Shown: positions 11,079 to 22,505, numbered from the stretch's first letter. The stretch: 64,000 bases of DNA from Pinus tabuliformis (GCA_031772625.1 CM062820.1:1071239369-1071303368), one strand, 5' to 3'. Program-made: numbers and translations. The notes: a model not told the origin generated them from the letters alone.

Positions 11079-14000
11079 ATGGCTTCCAAGATAGCTGCAT
11101 CAAAGGACATAGTTGAGAGTGCAACTGGAGATGCAGTTGAACAAGTGTCTATGAGCTTGCCAATTTACGAAGACACCAAGATGTTCATAGACAAGGACAT
11201 CAAGATGAAATGGAATGACATGAATGACCCATTCTCAAGCACATTTGAGGAAGATCTGGAAGACCGCAGGGTCTATGTCAACATCCACAAGTCTGGCTTG
11301 TACCAGAGTGCATGCAGGTATCCCACGTTTCCATGTGTGGACATGATCCACTGGATTGTCTTGCACACTGATCCAAAGACAATGGTGCTTAGCAGTGTCG
11401 ATGGGATAAATATTTCTACCTTCAGAGTGAAAGATTTTTAGGTGATGTATCACTTTCCATAGCCGGTGATCACGATGGATACACCCTTCAGTAGGCCCAG
11501 CAGCAGTGCAAACTCCAGAGATATTTTGAAGAGTTGGGTGAGAGAGCCAGCCAAGTTCAGGAAAACACCCAGAAAATTTTACAAGATGAAGACACAGCGG
11601 AAGGCAAATCAGCTCTTGGTCATCTTTTCATGCTGCTTGTATGTCCAAGAAGCACATAGACCTTCCAGCAGAGTTGGGTGATTGCATTGGACCAAATGGA
11701 AAGCCAAGGCAAACCATGCAACTGGTCTGACATGTTAGCTCTTAGGCTAAAGGAATAGGTAACAGAAGCCTGACATCAACCCAAAGGTTAGCAAGCAAAG
11801 ATAAATGTGTCTGCATACATACTTGATGCAGTCTATTCTCATCTACACTTCCTATTCTTGGGTTGGGCATGGACACCTTTGGAAACCTCTGTACACAATT
11901 ATTGCAAGTTATTCTCTGAATGCAACTTCCGTGGGGTTATCATACAGTTATCAAATCATTTCGTCACCCCGATGTACAAGATGATAGTTGAGTAGGATCC
12001 ACCCTGCATGTCGTAAGTGGTGATGGAGGAACTGATCGGAAAAGAAGATTGGTATGCCTCACCCCTTGGTACCTTCATATGGATGTACAACATAAAGAAG
12101 GCTCTACACATTTTGCCAAATTTTTCCATGGACAAGCTTGTCATGTAAGAAGCATCATATCACATCTCACTAAGGTTGTCAGCTAGACTACATAGGAAGA
12201 AGAAGGCACCTTGGCCTGCTCTTCCTTTATGGATCAGGTTGTATGAGATATGGAATCTCAAGCATGTTGAGGATGAGACAAAGGAGTTCAAGAGATTCAC
12301 CTTCAGCACCAGAATTTTCAATTTGTATGACCCGCATTGCTTAGTGAAGGACCACTATGTGAGAGTGCAACATCTTTGGATCCACAAGGTGTGTCATTGG
12401 CATAAGGAAGACCCATGGAGATACGTGTATCATTTCACTAGGCTCAATGAACCAGTCAACATAGCTATAGAATGGTTAGCAAAGAAGAAGGAAGTAGCAT
12501 CTCAAATAGTAGCATCATCAGTAGCAACAAAGGGAAATAGACCTGCACATGACAAAGGAAAGAGAAAGGTTGTTGATAACACAGAGGGAGAGAAAAGTTG
12601 CAAGTTCAAAGCATATCCACTTGTGTTGAAAGAAGGTTTGGAAATTGAGTCTAACAGGCGACAGTGCAACAAGAGGAATGCACAAAGGAAAAGAGAGAAA
12701 CAAAGGATGGAGGAAATATAAAATGAGTTGCAAGAGTTGAAGCAGCAACTCCTGGAAGAACAAGAGCTACGTCGAAGAGAGAAGGAAGCATAGTAGGGAT
12801 AGACACAACAGGAGGCACAACATGCATAGGTTGATGAAATTGCACCCATACAGGTTGTAGACTCATCCGAGAAGCTAGCACAAAGCAGGCAGAGTAAGCA
12901 GTCGTAGGAGCAGGACTTCACTCAAGAGATTGAACAAATGTTAGAGAAAACAGACATAGAGATGGTTCAGCTAGAGTCAGAACAAGATATTGACCTCATG
13001 CCTCATAACCAAGAGGTCACCCCACTCGCTTCACCAGATCCAAAATCAGAGGAAGTCCAAATCTATCAAGGAGACACTGAGATCCTTGAAGACAAACCTG
13101 AAGAAAAGATGCACAACATATCTTTCAATGAGTTGCAACACAAAGTTTTGCAGTCATGTAGAGTGACTACTCCAGATGTCCATGTATCTGATCCGCAGTT
13201 TGAAAAACAAGTGATCATATCCAATGTGTGCAATCATCCAGAAGCATTGGTCGATTCTACCAGAGCATATGTCGAAGCCACCATCTTAAGTGTTTGATTC
13301 TTGATAACAAAGAATGAGTGAATGGCTAAGGAGTTACAAGTAGCCAAGTAGGGAGGAGAATAGGTTACAACATCTGCCAGAGCAGAGTTGCAGAGAGCAA
13401 TATTAAATTAAGTATTGTATCTTGAAACAGTCATGCGGATGTTGTATTCTAGATTCATCACCATGCATAAGTCATTTATCCATCTCAACAGTTGGCAGCA
13501 GCGTTGTGCTAGGAGAGAACGCATCTTCTCATATTTGAACACTAATGTTGATCACATGCAAACATGGACAATGAGGTACAAAGGAGCCTCATTACACTTG
13601 CCCAAGATGATGAAGCCCAAGGCTGTAGAGTTGAAGGCACACATCTGGAGTCAAATCCGAAACTATGAGGAACTCCCGTAGCTCATCACCAGTTTGCAGG
13701 CTTCACATGCACGAGTGTTTAGGAGTATGGATGTCATTGTGCATACACATGTGATCCCATCCATTAGCAAACTCACCGAGGCAAACACAAAGAACCAAGT
13801 CCAACTGGAGATGGACATGTACTTTGATGAGTTGATGCACATAGCCACCAACACAAACTTTGATATCAACGTAGACACTATGCATTAGTATGTTTCTAGT
13901 CCGGCTGCACTCAAGACTATGATGCATATGTTATCAGACGAGTTGGAAAGAGGAGCCAAATCAGTGTACCCGAATGCAATGGAGGCAAGAGTTCACTTCC

Positions 14001-14125
14001 CGAAGGATGTCAACACAAAGTACATGGACACCATCACGGACTACCAAGCTTGGCATCGGTTTGCCATCGTCGATCATCGCAAGGATGTCAAAGAGTTGGT
14101 CTTCCCACAACTATCTGAGTCTTAG
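11079..14125 (+). pseudogene. Orphan long ORF (about 1,000 codons) of a retroelement-like unit
   Basis: It starts at ATG 11079 (MASKIAAS) and runs in one frame to about 11665, then in a second frame to the stop at 14123-14125. Stops are scattered along it (for example 11439 and 11460). The length and constant second frame over more than 2.4 kb show it was one large protein. No gag, protease, RT or integrase motif is visible. The N-terminal third has phrases such as YPTFPCVDMIHWIVLHTDP and FLGWAWTPLE. The middle has WRYVYHFTRLNEPVNIAIEW followed by a Lys/Arg-rich linker, then a predicted coiled coil (about 12715-12790) and an acidic stretch. It lies between the palindrome array and an LTR-like tail, so I infer the cargo or sole protein of a non-autonomous element. 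I do not recognise the family. Confidence 0.6.
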
Positions 14126-15034
14126 TGATGTCTTGCATGGCTTACTCAAGCCCATTTTGTCTCACATGGGTATATGTGTAGATTGTAACATAACATGTTG
14201 TAAAAATGAAAGACCAAGTGTCGATAGTCAAATGTAACAGTCATGTAGTAGTTGAAGAGCCATGAGGGTAGGTGAAGAGTCACAAAGGGGAATGCCAAGG
14301 GTCACCCCCGCCCTTTTCTATTTGTAGAACCTCATAAATCATTGTACAGGCTTTGAGAGCCAAGCTTCCTACAGGTGTATCTTGGAGAAAGCTTGGAGTG
14401 TATTGTAACGGGCCTTGGCTTCTCCACAGTGCAGAGCTAGTATATCTCTTTGGAGGAGGATGTCGCAGTGACTATAATGTTTTGTTGTCAGGACTAGTAG
14501 TTGGTCATGGTTGTATGTATGATTGGAACTTTCACTTTCTTAATATAAAAGATCCAACACATTTCATGAATATGTTGTTATTGTAGTTCAGTTGTCTTGG
14601 TTACTCTAATGATATATGTAGTTGTTTTCTTACACATGTATGTATGGACTCTTTCTATATATGTTTGTATGAATATGATTGAGATGTTTTGTTGGCTTAA
14701 CCATCAATTTAGATCGTTGGCTAACCTGATTTCCAGCTTGTGATGCATCTTTTCTCGTCTGTTCCCTTTCAAGCCACTTGATTCCACAGGTTTCTAAGGG
14801 GTGAACTCATTCCCCTTTCCATGTGTTAGAACCCTTCATGCACCTTCCTTGGCTTGTTGTGTTGGTCACACCCTTTCCACCAACAAGGACATCCTGCTTA
14901 CCTATGCTCGCAACTGCGGTCAAGGCGATATTGTACGACCCATTGTTGGGACTACTACACAAAATGGTCTAAGGTCTAGTTGGGACTTCTTACCGAGGAG
15001 ATATCCTGACATGTTGGTGGGTCCAACACCATCA
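14126..15034 (+). repeat. LTR-like tail of the orphan-ORF element
   Basis: This non-coding stretch after the long ORF ends in CACCATCA at 15034, next to an unrelated minus-strand gypsy integrase. It shares ordered blocks with 53740-54543: GAGCCATGAGGGTAG (14256) matches GAGTCATGAGGGTAG (53782), GGTCTAGTTGGGACTTC (about 14973) matches GGTCTAATTAGGACTTC (about 54483), and both end CACCATCA. This suggests a conserved 3' terminus of one element family. I could not find the partner 5' LTR, so LTR is an inference. Confidence 0.5.
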
Positions 15035-15931
15035 ACAGATACATAAAAAGCTTGATGTCATATAATAGACATATGAAAAACATCATGAGTTTTATCCAAG
15101 TGAGGTGGCTCTACAAGATGTTAGGAAACTAGTACAATTTTCTCTTTGATCTTAAAAGGTCCTATAAATTGAGGTGACAACTTCATCCCTTTTCTAAACT
15201 GAATGGTTCTCTTGTTGGTTCAAATAAAAATAAAAACTTGGTGTTCCACGTCATAACTTTGATCAGTCCTATGTGCATCATCATAACTCTTCTATCTATC
15301 ATCTGTTTTTTTTAACCTTTGTCAAATATTTCTTGCATATTCCTTCATTTCTTGAGCCAAATCTATCCCTACTACTATGTCCTCAAACCTTTACCAACTC
15401 ATTGGTGTCCTACATGACCTCCCATAAAGAGCTTCATAATGAGGCATCCTAATCTAACTGTGGTAACCATTATTTTAAGAAAACTATACCAATGGTAGGT
15501 ATCCTTCTCACTAAGCCTAGTTATCCATAACATACAATCTAAGCATGTCTTCCATAAATTAATTTACTCTTTCAATTTACTCACTTTTTTCCATATGATA
15601 TATAGTGCTCAAGTTCAACTAAGTCCCCAACGTTTAATACAAACTTATCCAAAACCTAGATGTAAAGGAAGAGTCTCTATCAGAAATTATCTTTATGGGT
15701 AACCCATGTAGCTAAATAACTTTTCTTATAAACACTCTTCTCACATTGATAAGATCGTAAGTATCTCTCACTAGGATGAAATGGGAAATTTTGGTCAAAT
15801 TATAAACGACAACCAAGATGTCATTGTACCTTTGTGATGTGAGAAAAAAACCCGCAATGAAATTCTAGAAATGAACTCCTATTTAGACATAGGAATGTCA
15901 TGTGCTTGTAAAAGTCTTGTTAGGTGGTGAT
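15035..15931 (-). pseudogene. pol: Integrase catalytic core and C-terminus (gypsy)
   Basis: Minus-strand translation across frames shows an integrase core phrase ISDRDSSFTSRFW (about 15650-15690) with the second catalytic Asp in SDRD, then NNGYHS and MPHYEALYGRSCRTP (about 15400-15450), and a C-terminal KLSPQFIGPFKI (about 15150-15190) followed by HDVFHMS. These are standard Ty3/gypsy integrase signatures in the right order. Many stops and frame shifts make it non-functional. The MITE at 15932-16309 separates it from its zinc-binding half. Confidence 0.75.
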
Positions 15932-16309
15932 CACGGGGGCTTCAGTAGGGGAGCAATACCATACCACATGCATTCATATTGGGGTATATATGTTGAGGAA
16001 AAAATGACAGAATATATTGAGCATATAACAGGGGATAAATGGTTTTTAGAAATTATAAAAAATGGAGCTCAAATTTAATGAAAAAAAATAAAGGGTTGTA
16101 AAACATTTTAATGAAAAATGGATGCCTACAATATCTAGTGAAAGTAGGGGTTTTTTTAATTGGGAAGATGTATTGGGTTGATATTTGAAGGGGGTTAAAT
16201 AATGTGATTTTTAGAGGTATTTTCCAATATGTAGTCAAATTAAAGGTATTGTTTAGTATGCCATGAATGCATGTGCTATGTCAGAGGTTCATTGAGTAAA
16301 TCCCCCGTG
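15932..16309. mobile_element. hAT-like MITE, 378 bp, inserted in gypsy integrase
   Basis: The ends are CACGGGGGCTT and its imperfect inverted partner (minus strand from 16309: CACGGGGGATT). A second inverted block, CACATGCATTCAT, sits about 30 bp in from each end. The flanks are exact 8-bp direct repeats GTGGTGAT (15924-15931 and 16310-16317). Eight-base duplications are typical of hAT transposons, and the body is AT-rich and non-coding. The integrase reading continues on both sides, which fixes the insertion point. It must have been mobilised by a transposase encoded elsewhere. Confidence 0.8.
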
Positions 16310-16900
16310 GTGGTGATGGTCAACCTTCACTCACTAACATTGAAGACACTTAGAAATAAGTTGGACCATGTCACACTTCATTCCTACCCAACATAAAAGT
16401 TTCTTCATGTTTGTGTGCATATTCTTCATGCTAGGATGTGCATAATTAAGTACCCTATATGACTCTTCGAAGATGGTTCTTTGTATACTCCCTTCCCCTA
16501 AGATGTACATTCTTCCTTGAAATATCAATAGTCCATATGATTCAAGGAAATAGCCCTCAAAATTTGGTTCTATTTTCTTCTCACTTTGTACTGTTGATGT
16601 AACTTTCAAATACGAATTATCTTTGAAGAGTTTCTCTAACATATGCTCCCTCAAATTGATCCTCAATGGTACCAAGGAGAACACTTGTGGTATTTTTCTT
16701 AATGCATTGGCTACCACGCTCTCTTTTCCCTTAATGTATGAAATCCAAAAATCGTACTCACTCATGAATTCACTATATCACCTCTATAGAACACTCCAAT
16801 CCCTTTGAATGAAGAGATGCTCCAGGCTCTCATGATTAGTGTTTAGCTCAAATCTTCTCCTGGCGAGGTAGTGCCTCCAAATTTTCAAAGCTAGCATCAC
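16310..16900 (-). pseudogene. pol: RNase H end and integrase zinc-binding domain (gypsy)
   Basis: The open frame at 16334-16765 begins with the RNase H tail EYDFWISYIKGKESVVANAL (the usual ending is ...VVADAL). It continues to the integrase HHCC zinc domain: histidines in YAHPSMKNMH and cysteines in SKCLQC at its end, with the usual WVGMKCDMV between. This is the longest intact piece of this element. An earlier RNase H portion lies upstream in broken frames. It continues leftward beyond the MITE. Confidence 0.78.
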
Positions 16901-16989
16901 CACTTCTAATTCCAAATCATGGATAGTGTATAAATCTTCATGTTTCTTCAACTTCCTGGATGTATAAGCTATTATGCCCCCTTCTTACA

Positions 16990-17820
16990 TTAATACAACT
17001 CTTAACCCTTGTTTTGAAGCATCTATACAAACTATTAAGTCTTTCTCCATGTTAGGCACATAGAGGATCAATGCATTGGTTAGTAATCACTTCAGTTCAA
17101 TGAATGTTGAGTTTCATTGATCTTTCAACTCATTTCTAACTATGTTTCATTGTAGTGTGGTGATGAGTTCCATAATCCATGAATATTTGATAATAACTTA
17201 CTATTTCCATGAAGTTATGTACCTCATGAGAAATTTTCATTACCAACCAATCCATTGTGACCTTCACCTTTTCCATGTCAACAAAAATCCCTTCTCCTAA
17301 GATGATATTCCCAAGGTAATGAATTTTCTTTTAAAAGAAAGATCATTTTGGCAGTTTGCCACATAATGTATTTTCCCTTAATCATGTCAACACAACCCTT
17401 ATGTGCTCTTCATGCTCATTTTCATTCTTGGAATGCACAAGAATATCACCCAGAAGGAATTGCACAAAGAGGTCTAGATACTTTTGGAACATGCCATTCA
17501 TGAGGCTTGGGAACATTGTTGGTGCATTAGTTAAACCATATAGCACTACTAAAAACCCATAGTGTCCAAACTGAGTTTTGAAGGTGATCTTTGGGATGTA
17601 ACCTTCCTTAATCCTTCACTTATGGTATCTATATCATATATTGATTTTTAAGAAAACTGTTTTCCCTTCATTTGGTCTACGAGCTCATCGATTCAAGGTA
17701 TTGGCTACCTATTATTTATTATGGCTAAATTTTAAGTCCCTGTAATCAATGCCACAATATTAAGGATCCATATTTATTCTTAACCAAAATCACTAGTGCA
17801 CCCTAGGGTGAAATATTGGG
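16990..17820 (-). pseudogene. pol: Reverse transcriptase remnant (gypsy)
   Basis: No long frame is left, but shifting frames on the minus strand recovers the RT order: IDELVDQMKG (about 17660-17690), a decayed LPFGL/NAP region near 17510-17560, a damaged YxDD region near 17430, and a following HYLG-like HYLGNIILGEG (about 17290-17325). The catalytic box is not intact. Assignment is by order and neighbours; individual residues are uncertain. Confidence 0.55.
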
Positions 17821-17821
17821 A

Positions 17822-18163
17822 CTAATAAGTTCCAAATATACTAGCTCTTTTAACTATATTTGCAACTTGCAGATTTCTGGCATGGCCTCCAACAAATTCT
17901 GGGAGATTAATCTTCTGGAGCTCCCTAGTAGTGTCCTCCATTAGAGTTCCTCTATTAGATTCCCTTGATCCTTTGAGGTTTCCTATCCCTGAAGGAGGGT
18001 GCCCTAATTCCACCTTAGTTTTTTGGCACCCTCTTAATGTTTCATTAATGTTCTCTAGGGAGTGCAAGATGAGAGCCAATTATGGTGATGGAAATGGTGG
18101 TTTTGGTGGAGGTGGTTTTTGTGATGACTGTCCTTGACCTCTATTTCCTTGTGTCCTAACCAT
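17822..18163 (-). pseudogene. gag: gag N-terminal fragment (gypsy)
   Basis: On the minus strand it starts with MVRTQGNRG at 18163, a common start for plant gypsy gag proteins, followed by a proline/lysine-rich stretch and a stop near 18080. The open frame 18079-17822 then continues. After LQKINLPEFVGG the sequence passes straight into RT-like text, so the capsid core, zinc knuckle and protease are deleted. It is a deletion derivative that could only have moved, if at all, with proteins from another element. Confidence 0.5.
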
Positions 18164-18540
18164 TTTGAATTGGTTTAATATATGCATACACACAATGCTC
18201 ATTAGCATAGCTTAGGATAATCACAACACTTCCATGAACCAGACATGCATACATGATGTTAGGTGTAAGTTTTTCTTTAATTGTGTTTTTAAACAAGTGT
18301 CACTGATACTGAATAGATCCTTGTGGATGCACTAAATCCTCTTCCATTACTATATAAGTGAGCACTATGATTCCCTATCATTCAATTACCCCACTTTCCT
18401 TCTTAACATCAAATTTTCCCTCTTGCAACCTTAATTAATTAATTAAATTAGTAATCTTAATGTTAATTAATTAATACTTAATTAACCTTTATGATAATTT
18501 GATTATCATGTTAAATACTTATAAAAGATTATAATATTAA
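18164..18540. other. AT-rich spacer between gypsy remnant and LINE
   Basis: No gene is seen. The stretch 18425-18540 is dominated by TTAATTAA-type low-complexity sequence. A weak match to a tRNA-iMet primer site on the minus strand near 18305 (CAGTATCAGTG) is not strong enough to call. Confidence 0.4.
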
Positions 18541-18557
18541 TATAATTAATATTTTAA
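18541..18557. repeat. Target-site duplication of the LINE, left copy
   Basis: TATAATTAATATTTTAA here and TATAATTAATAGTTTAA at 32097-32113, right after the LINE poly(A), agree at 16 of 17 bases. The position is exactly where a target-primed insertion would place it. The AT-rich composition lowers its value somewhat. Confidence 0.65.
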
Positions 18558-18889
18558 TGGAAAACACTTGAAAATTGAATTCAAGTGACACCTGGTGAAG
18601 AGGTGCATTTATTGGTGTTGAAAAGATGACTAGTGTCTCTACAATCTAAACTAGGGTTTGAGTTAGGGTTTGGCCGCTGGTAACCATGGTGGGTCATGGA
18701 GGAGGGAGTTCTGCTCCCGCCTATAGTCAAATAGCCACGAACAGAAGCAAGGGAACTAGTCTGCATCGCTTCAAGAAACCACCGGAGGTGATAACAGAGG
18801 ATATTAACATAGGAAATATCAAACCTCACTAACAGAAAGAAAATAGCAAGGAGAAGAGGAAAGAGGGTAGCATTCAAAAAGTTGCACCT

Positions 18890-20217
18890 ATGAGTGCGAC
18901 AATGGTTTGTAAACCCAAGTCGACCATTATTACTTGGGTCGTTGTAAGTGACCCAGCGCTACAGGTGCATAGAAAACACGTGGCGAAACACGCAGTTATA
19001 TGCAAATTTATGGGGATTTGGCCGATGGAAAAGGCCTTACACGCATGGATAAGGAACCACTAAAAACCAAAGGGGGAAATGAGCCTTCACCTTGGATTCA
19101 AGGGCTTCTTTACGGTGGTTTTCACAAGCTTAGAAGATAAAGATAGAGTGTTCAAGGGAGGACCCTACTTTTACGCTGTTGCAACCCTTTACATGCGACC
19201 ATGGGTGATGAATTTTGTCCCAGAATGAGAAACGTTCACTTCAGTACCGGTATGGATAAGACTATACTCCATTCCTTTAGATTATTGGTTGCCATAGTCT
19301 TTATAGACTATCGGCAATAAACTAGGGCATTTTATAAAAATATCAAATGTGACTCTAAGAGGTAAATACACTTCATTCGCTCGTATATGTGTGGAAATGG
19401 ACTTATCTGGGGCACTTCCAGACGAGATCATTTTAGAAGTGTATGATGAAGAATGGGTGCAGGCGGTGGACTATGAACATGTCCCATTCAGGTGTCGTAA
19501 CTGCGATGAACACGGGCACCTATATAGAGACTGCCCATCAAACAAACTGGAGAGAAACACAAAAACCACCACAAGCAAAGATCCCAAGGTTTTCACTAAG
19601 GTGGGGGGCAAAGGGAAAGGAGGAAAGCAGTACCAAAAGAAAATCAACGAGGATGGGAAACCAAGCGACAATAGTTTCAAAATCTTAGAAGAATAAGTTG
19701 GAAATAACGGGGCAAACCAGGAATTGGAGACTAATACCAATGAGAAGGATAGGGATGCTAGCATGGAGGATATACCAGAGAACAACTAGTAAAAGGATGA
19801 TCTACCGAGATTTGTGGAGCTCATTAGGGACTATGAGATGACCCCAAGTGAGGCAAGAATGGAGGACCATGAACAACAAGATATTATTGAGAGGAGAACT
19901 TAGATCTAGAAAAGTTTCTGGAGCAGGGTATTGCCAAACGAGTTGACTCCCAGCCAAAGGAGGAGTTTGACAGGGTTCAACAACTCTTCCTCTGGAGATC
20001 CCAATTGAAGGGATTTGGAGTTAAGAGAAACCATGATAGCCAGGAGAATAGAGGGATGAAAACAATGGAGGAAACACCAGGGCACTCTTCCAAGAATCCA
20101 GGTAGGAAAAGAGGAAGACAAAGACAGAATGAGCTGTTGATCGAATGCGAAAAACTCATGATTAACTCAGGAAAGATGAGAGATCACACCAGCTACTCCT
20201 TTAAAAACCTTTCTTAA
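18890..20217 (+). pseudogene. LINE ORF1: DUF4283 and CCHC RNA-binding protein
   Basis: ORF1 proteins of plant L1 elements bind element RNA in the transposition particle. ATG 18890 is in frame with the DUF4283 domain (about 18980-19440), recognisable by GGPYFY, MRPWVMNFVPE and a later KYTSFARICVEMDL. It is followed by the zinc knuckle CRNCDEHGHLYRDC (19493-19534; C-x2-C-x4-H-x4-C, all ligands present) and a basic tail. Stops occur at about 19061, 19228 and 19694, and a frame shift near 19900. The final segment ends in TAA at 20215-20217, whose last A begins the ORF2 ATG. The start could lie a little upstream, since the frame is open from about 18830. Confidence 0.8.
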
Positions 20218-21519
20218 TGAAGCTTACAACCTGGAACATTAGGGGCCTAGGAAGTAAAAGGAAATAAAGAAATCTTAGCAGTAGAATAAAAGAAGAAAAA
20301 CAAAATATGGTTTTTATTCAGGAAATTAAGTGTTCGATGGACAAGATCAGAGAAATACATAGAAAATGGTTAAGCAAGTATGAGTATCTAGAGGTTAAGG
20401 TAGATAACTCGGTAGGAGGTATTTTTACGCTTTGGGACCCCCTGAAACTTGGAATCCTAGATGTGGAAGCGTCCAGCAACTATCTATCACTGGTGTTTCA
20501 ACCTTTGGGCGATAGGGAGACTTACATGATTACAAATGTCTATGGTCCTCAAAAACTGGAAGACAAACTCAAGCTTCTCACCACCCTTGAGGAGATGAGA
20601 AAGAGATATCCTGATATGCCCTGGATTCTGGTAGGGGATTTCAATATGATCAAATCTCTTATAGAGAAAAAAGGTGGCACTAGAACACTAGGCAGAGACT
20701 TCATTGCCTTATAGAACTTCATAAATAAAATGAGACTAGTGGATGCTGAAACAATAAATGGCACCTTCACCTGGAACAAGAAGAGAGGAGGGGCTTCTCA
20801 AGTTGCCTCTAAACTAGATAGATTCATAATCTCAGAGGACCTCCTTCTCACAGGCCTTGACATGTCAGCTCTAATCCTTTCCTTTGGAGGTTCAAACCAC
20901 TAGCCTGTCCAGCTTGAAGCCACTTTTATGGATACAACGAAGAACAGAACTTTTAGGTTTGAAAATGTCTGGCTCTCTCACCCTGACTTCACCAGCAATG
21001 TTAACAAATGGTGGATGGAAGATTTTCCCATTCAAGGCACTAAAACATTCATGCTGCAACAAAGACTTAAATACATCAAATCTAGACTCAAAGATTGGAA
21101 CAAAAAAGAGTTTGGTAATATTTTTAAAGCCAAAAAATAAGTTGAACAGAAAATCCAGGGGATTAATCAGATCATAATCACATATGGTTTTACCGAGGAA
21201 AGGAAAACTCAAGCTGATTCTCTTCAGAGGGAATGGGAAGATAGGTGCATCCAAGAGGAGATATTCTGGAGGCAGAAATTGAGAGTGCAGTGGATTAGAT
21301 AAGGGGAAATAAACACAAAGTTTTTTCATAAATCAACTTTGGATCACAGGTCAAATAATAGAATTTTAAAACTCAGAGATTTTCAAGGGAAAGAGCTTGT
21401 CTCCCACAAAGAAATGGTATCTATCCTAGTACAACACTTCCTTAGCATTGCAAAGGAGCCTCTCTTAGACAGGGCACGGTTCATTAACAATTTCACAAAG
21501 TACATTCCCAAGCTTGTAA
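20217..21519 (+). pseudogene. LINE ORF2 part 1: AP-type endonuclease and RT upstream region
   Basis: The endonuclease nicks target DNA to prime reverse transcription. Motifs in order: TWNIRGLGS (20229), FIQEIK with the catalytic Glu (about 20310), NVYGPQ, VGDFNMIKS (about 20632), TFTWNKKRG, SKLDRFIIS (about 20810) and GGSNH (about 20890). The last is normally SDH; here the key Asp is Asn. Stops lie at about 20265, 20712, 20901, 21138 and 21299, all within one frame. The frame is broken at 21519 by the LTR element and resumes at 28324. The ATG overlaps the ORF1 stop (TAATG). Confidence 0.85.
21515..21519. repeat. Target-site duplication TGTAA, left copy
   Basis: TGTAA at 21515-21519 and at 28319-28323 flank the inserted LTR element exactly. 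The LINE ORF2 frame continues across once a single copy is counted. Confidence 0.9.
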
Positions 21520-22145
21520 TGATTCAAGTGGCTATAGAGAGACACACAGGACAAAGATGGCTCAAAAAATCAAAGTGTTTGGATTGTGCTCAAACTAGGA
21601 CGAAATCAAAGACCTCGTCATCCTGATCATGGTGGTGCAAATGGTTCGTCAAACTGAGCTCGTATACGAAAGATAGAGCTCTTCAAAGTTCGACATGACA
21701 GGAAAAAGTGGGGCCCACAGCATGCCACATGGCATCCCAGTAAGCAGGTGGGACCCACATGGCAGCCCATTAGCGATTGACACTTGGCATTCTCTCATTT
21801 GTCTCTTAAAAACTAGCATAAGAGACAAAAATCATGGGAAATGGTTAAATAAATAACCATATAACGAAATGTTTAAATAGTTATTATAATAACTATATAA
21901 AACCATCCAAACACATGGTTTCGGGATTGGCGGCAACAAACCCCGTCAAACCATTTGAACAAACCTTGTTGCAAATGACAGCGACACATGGTTTCAGCAT
22001 CGGCAGCAGCAAACCCTGCCGAACCCTCCACAACTACCGCAACAACCATTTGAACAAACCTTGTTGCAAATGACAGCGACACATGGTTTCGGCATCGGCA
22101 GCAGCAAACCCTACCGAACCCTCCACAACTACCGCAACATACAAA

Positions 22146-22182
22146 TATATATATATATATATATATCGATCGATATGATATC

Positions 22183-22233
<51 letters not shown>
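22146..22233. repeat. (TA)n and (GA)n microsatellite in the 5' LTR
   Basis: An alternating TA run (22146-22166) is followed after a short GATATGATATCGACGA spacer by about 24 GA units ending near 22233. The 3' LTR has a short TA run at the same place (about 26472-26490) but no GA run, so the expansion happened after insertion. Confidence 0.9.
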
Positions 22234-22235
<2 letters not shown>

Positions 22236-22505
22236 GCATTACCATGTCGATCACCGATATGATATCGACGATCACCGCATTACCATGTCGATCACCGATG
22301 AATGCGATCACCGATATGATATCGACGAAACCTTATATCGGACGTTGATATATGCGTCGCACCCCTTGCAACTGCCGATTGCCAATTTTTGCAGGAATAT
22401 TACGCTGATAGGGTGTTAAATGCAGGTTTTAAGGGGCGAGCTATCCAAAGCAAATCGGACCCCTACTTCAACACATTTTTGGTTAATAAAAGGTCTATAT
22501 ATGGG

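Larger units (their letters stand above)
15035..18163 (-). mobile_element. Internally deleted Ty3/gypsy retrotransposon
   Basis: On the minus strand this reads gag N-terminus (18163-17822), then directly RT remnants (17820-16990), RNase H end and integrase (16900-15035). Most of gag and all of protease are missing, so a deletion fused gag to pol. Stops are dense throughout. A 378-bp MITE is inserted in integrase. LTRs were not identified. The right flank (18164-18540) has no convincing primer site. Confidence 0.75.

Noticed and set aside
12502-12921. Minus-strand open frames opposite the orphan ORF
   Set aside because: They are antisense shadows of the Lys/Glu-rich plus-strand frame; their Cys/Ser/Phe-rich text has no family signature.
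18300-18320. tRNA-iMet primer site for the deleted gypsy element
   Set aside because: Only about 8 of 12 bases match and no LTR end could be placed next to it.
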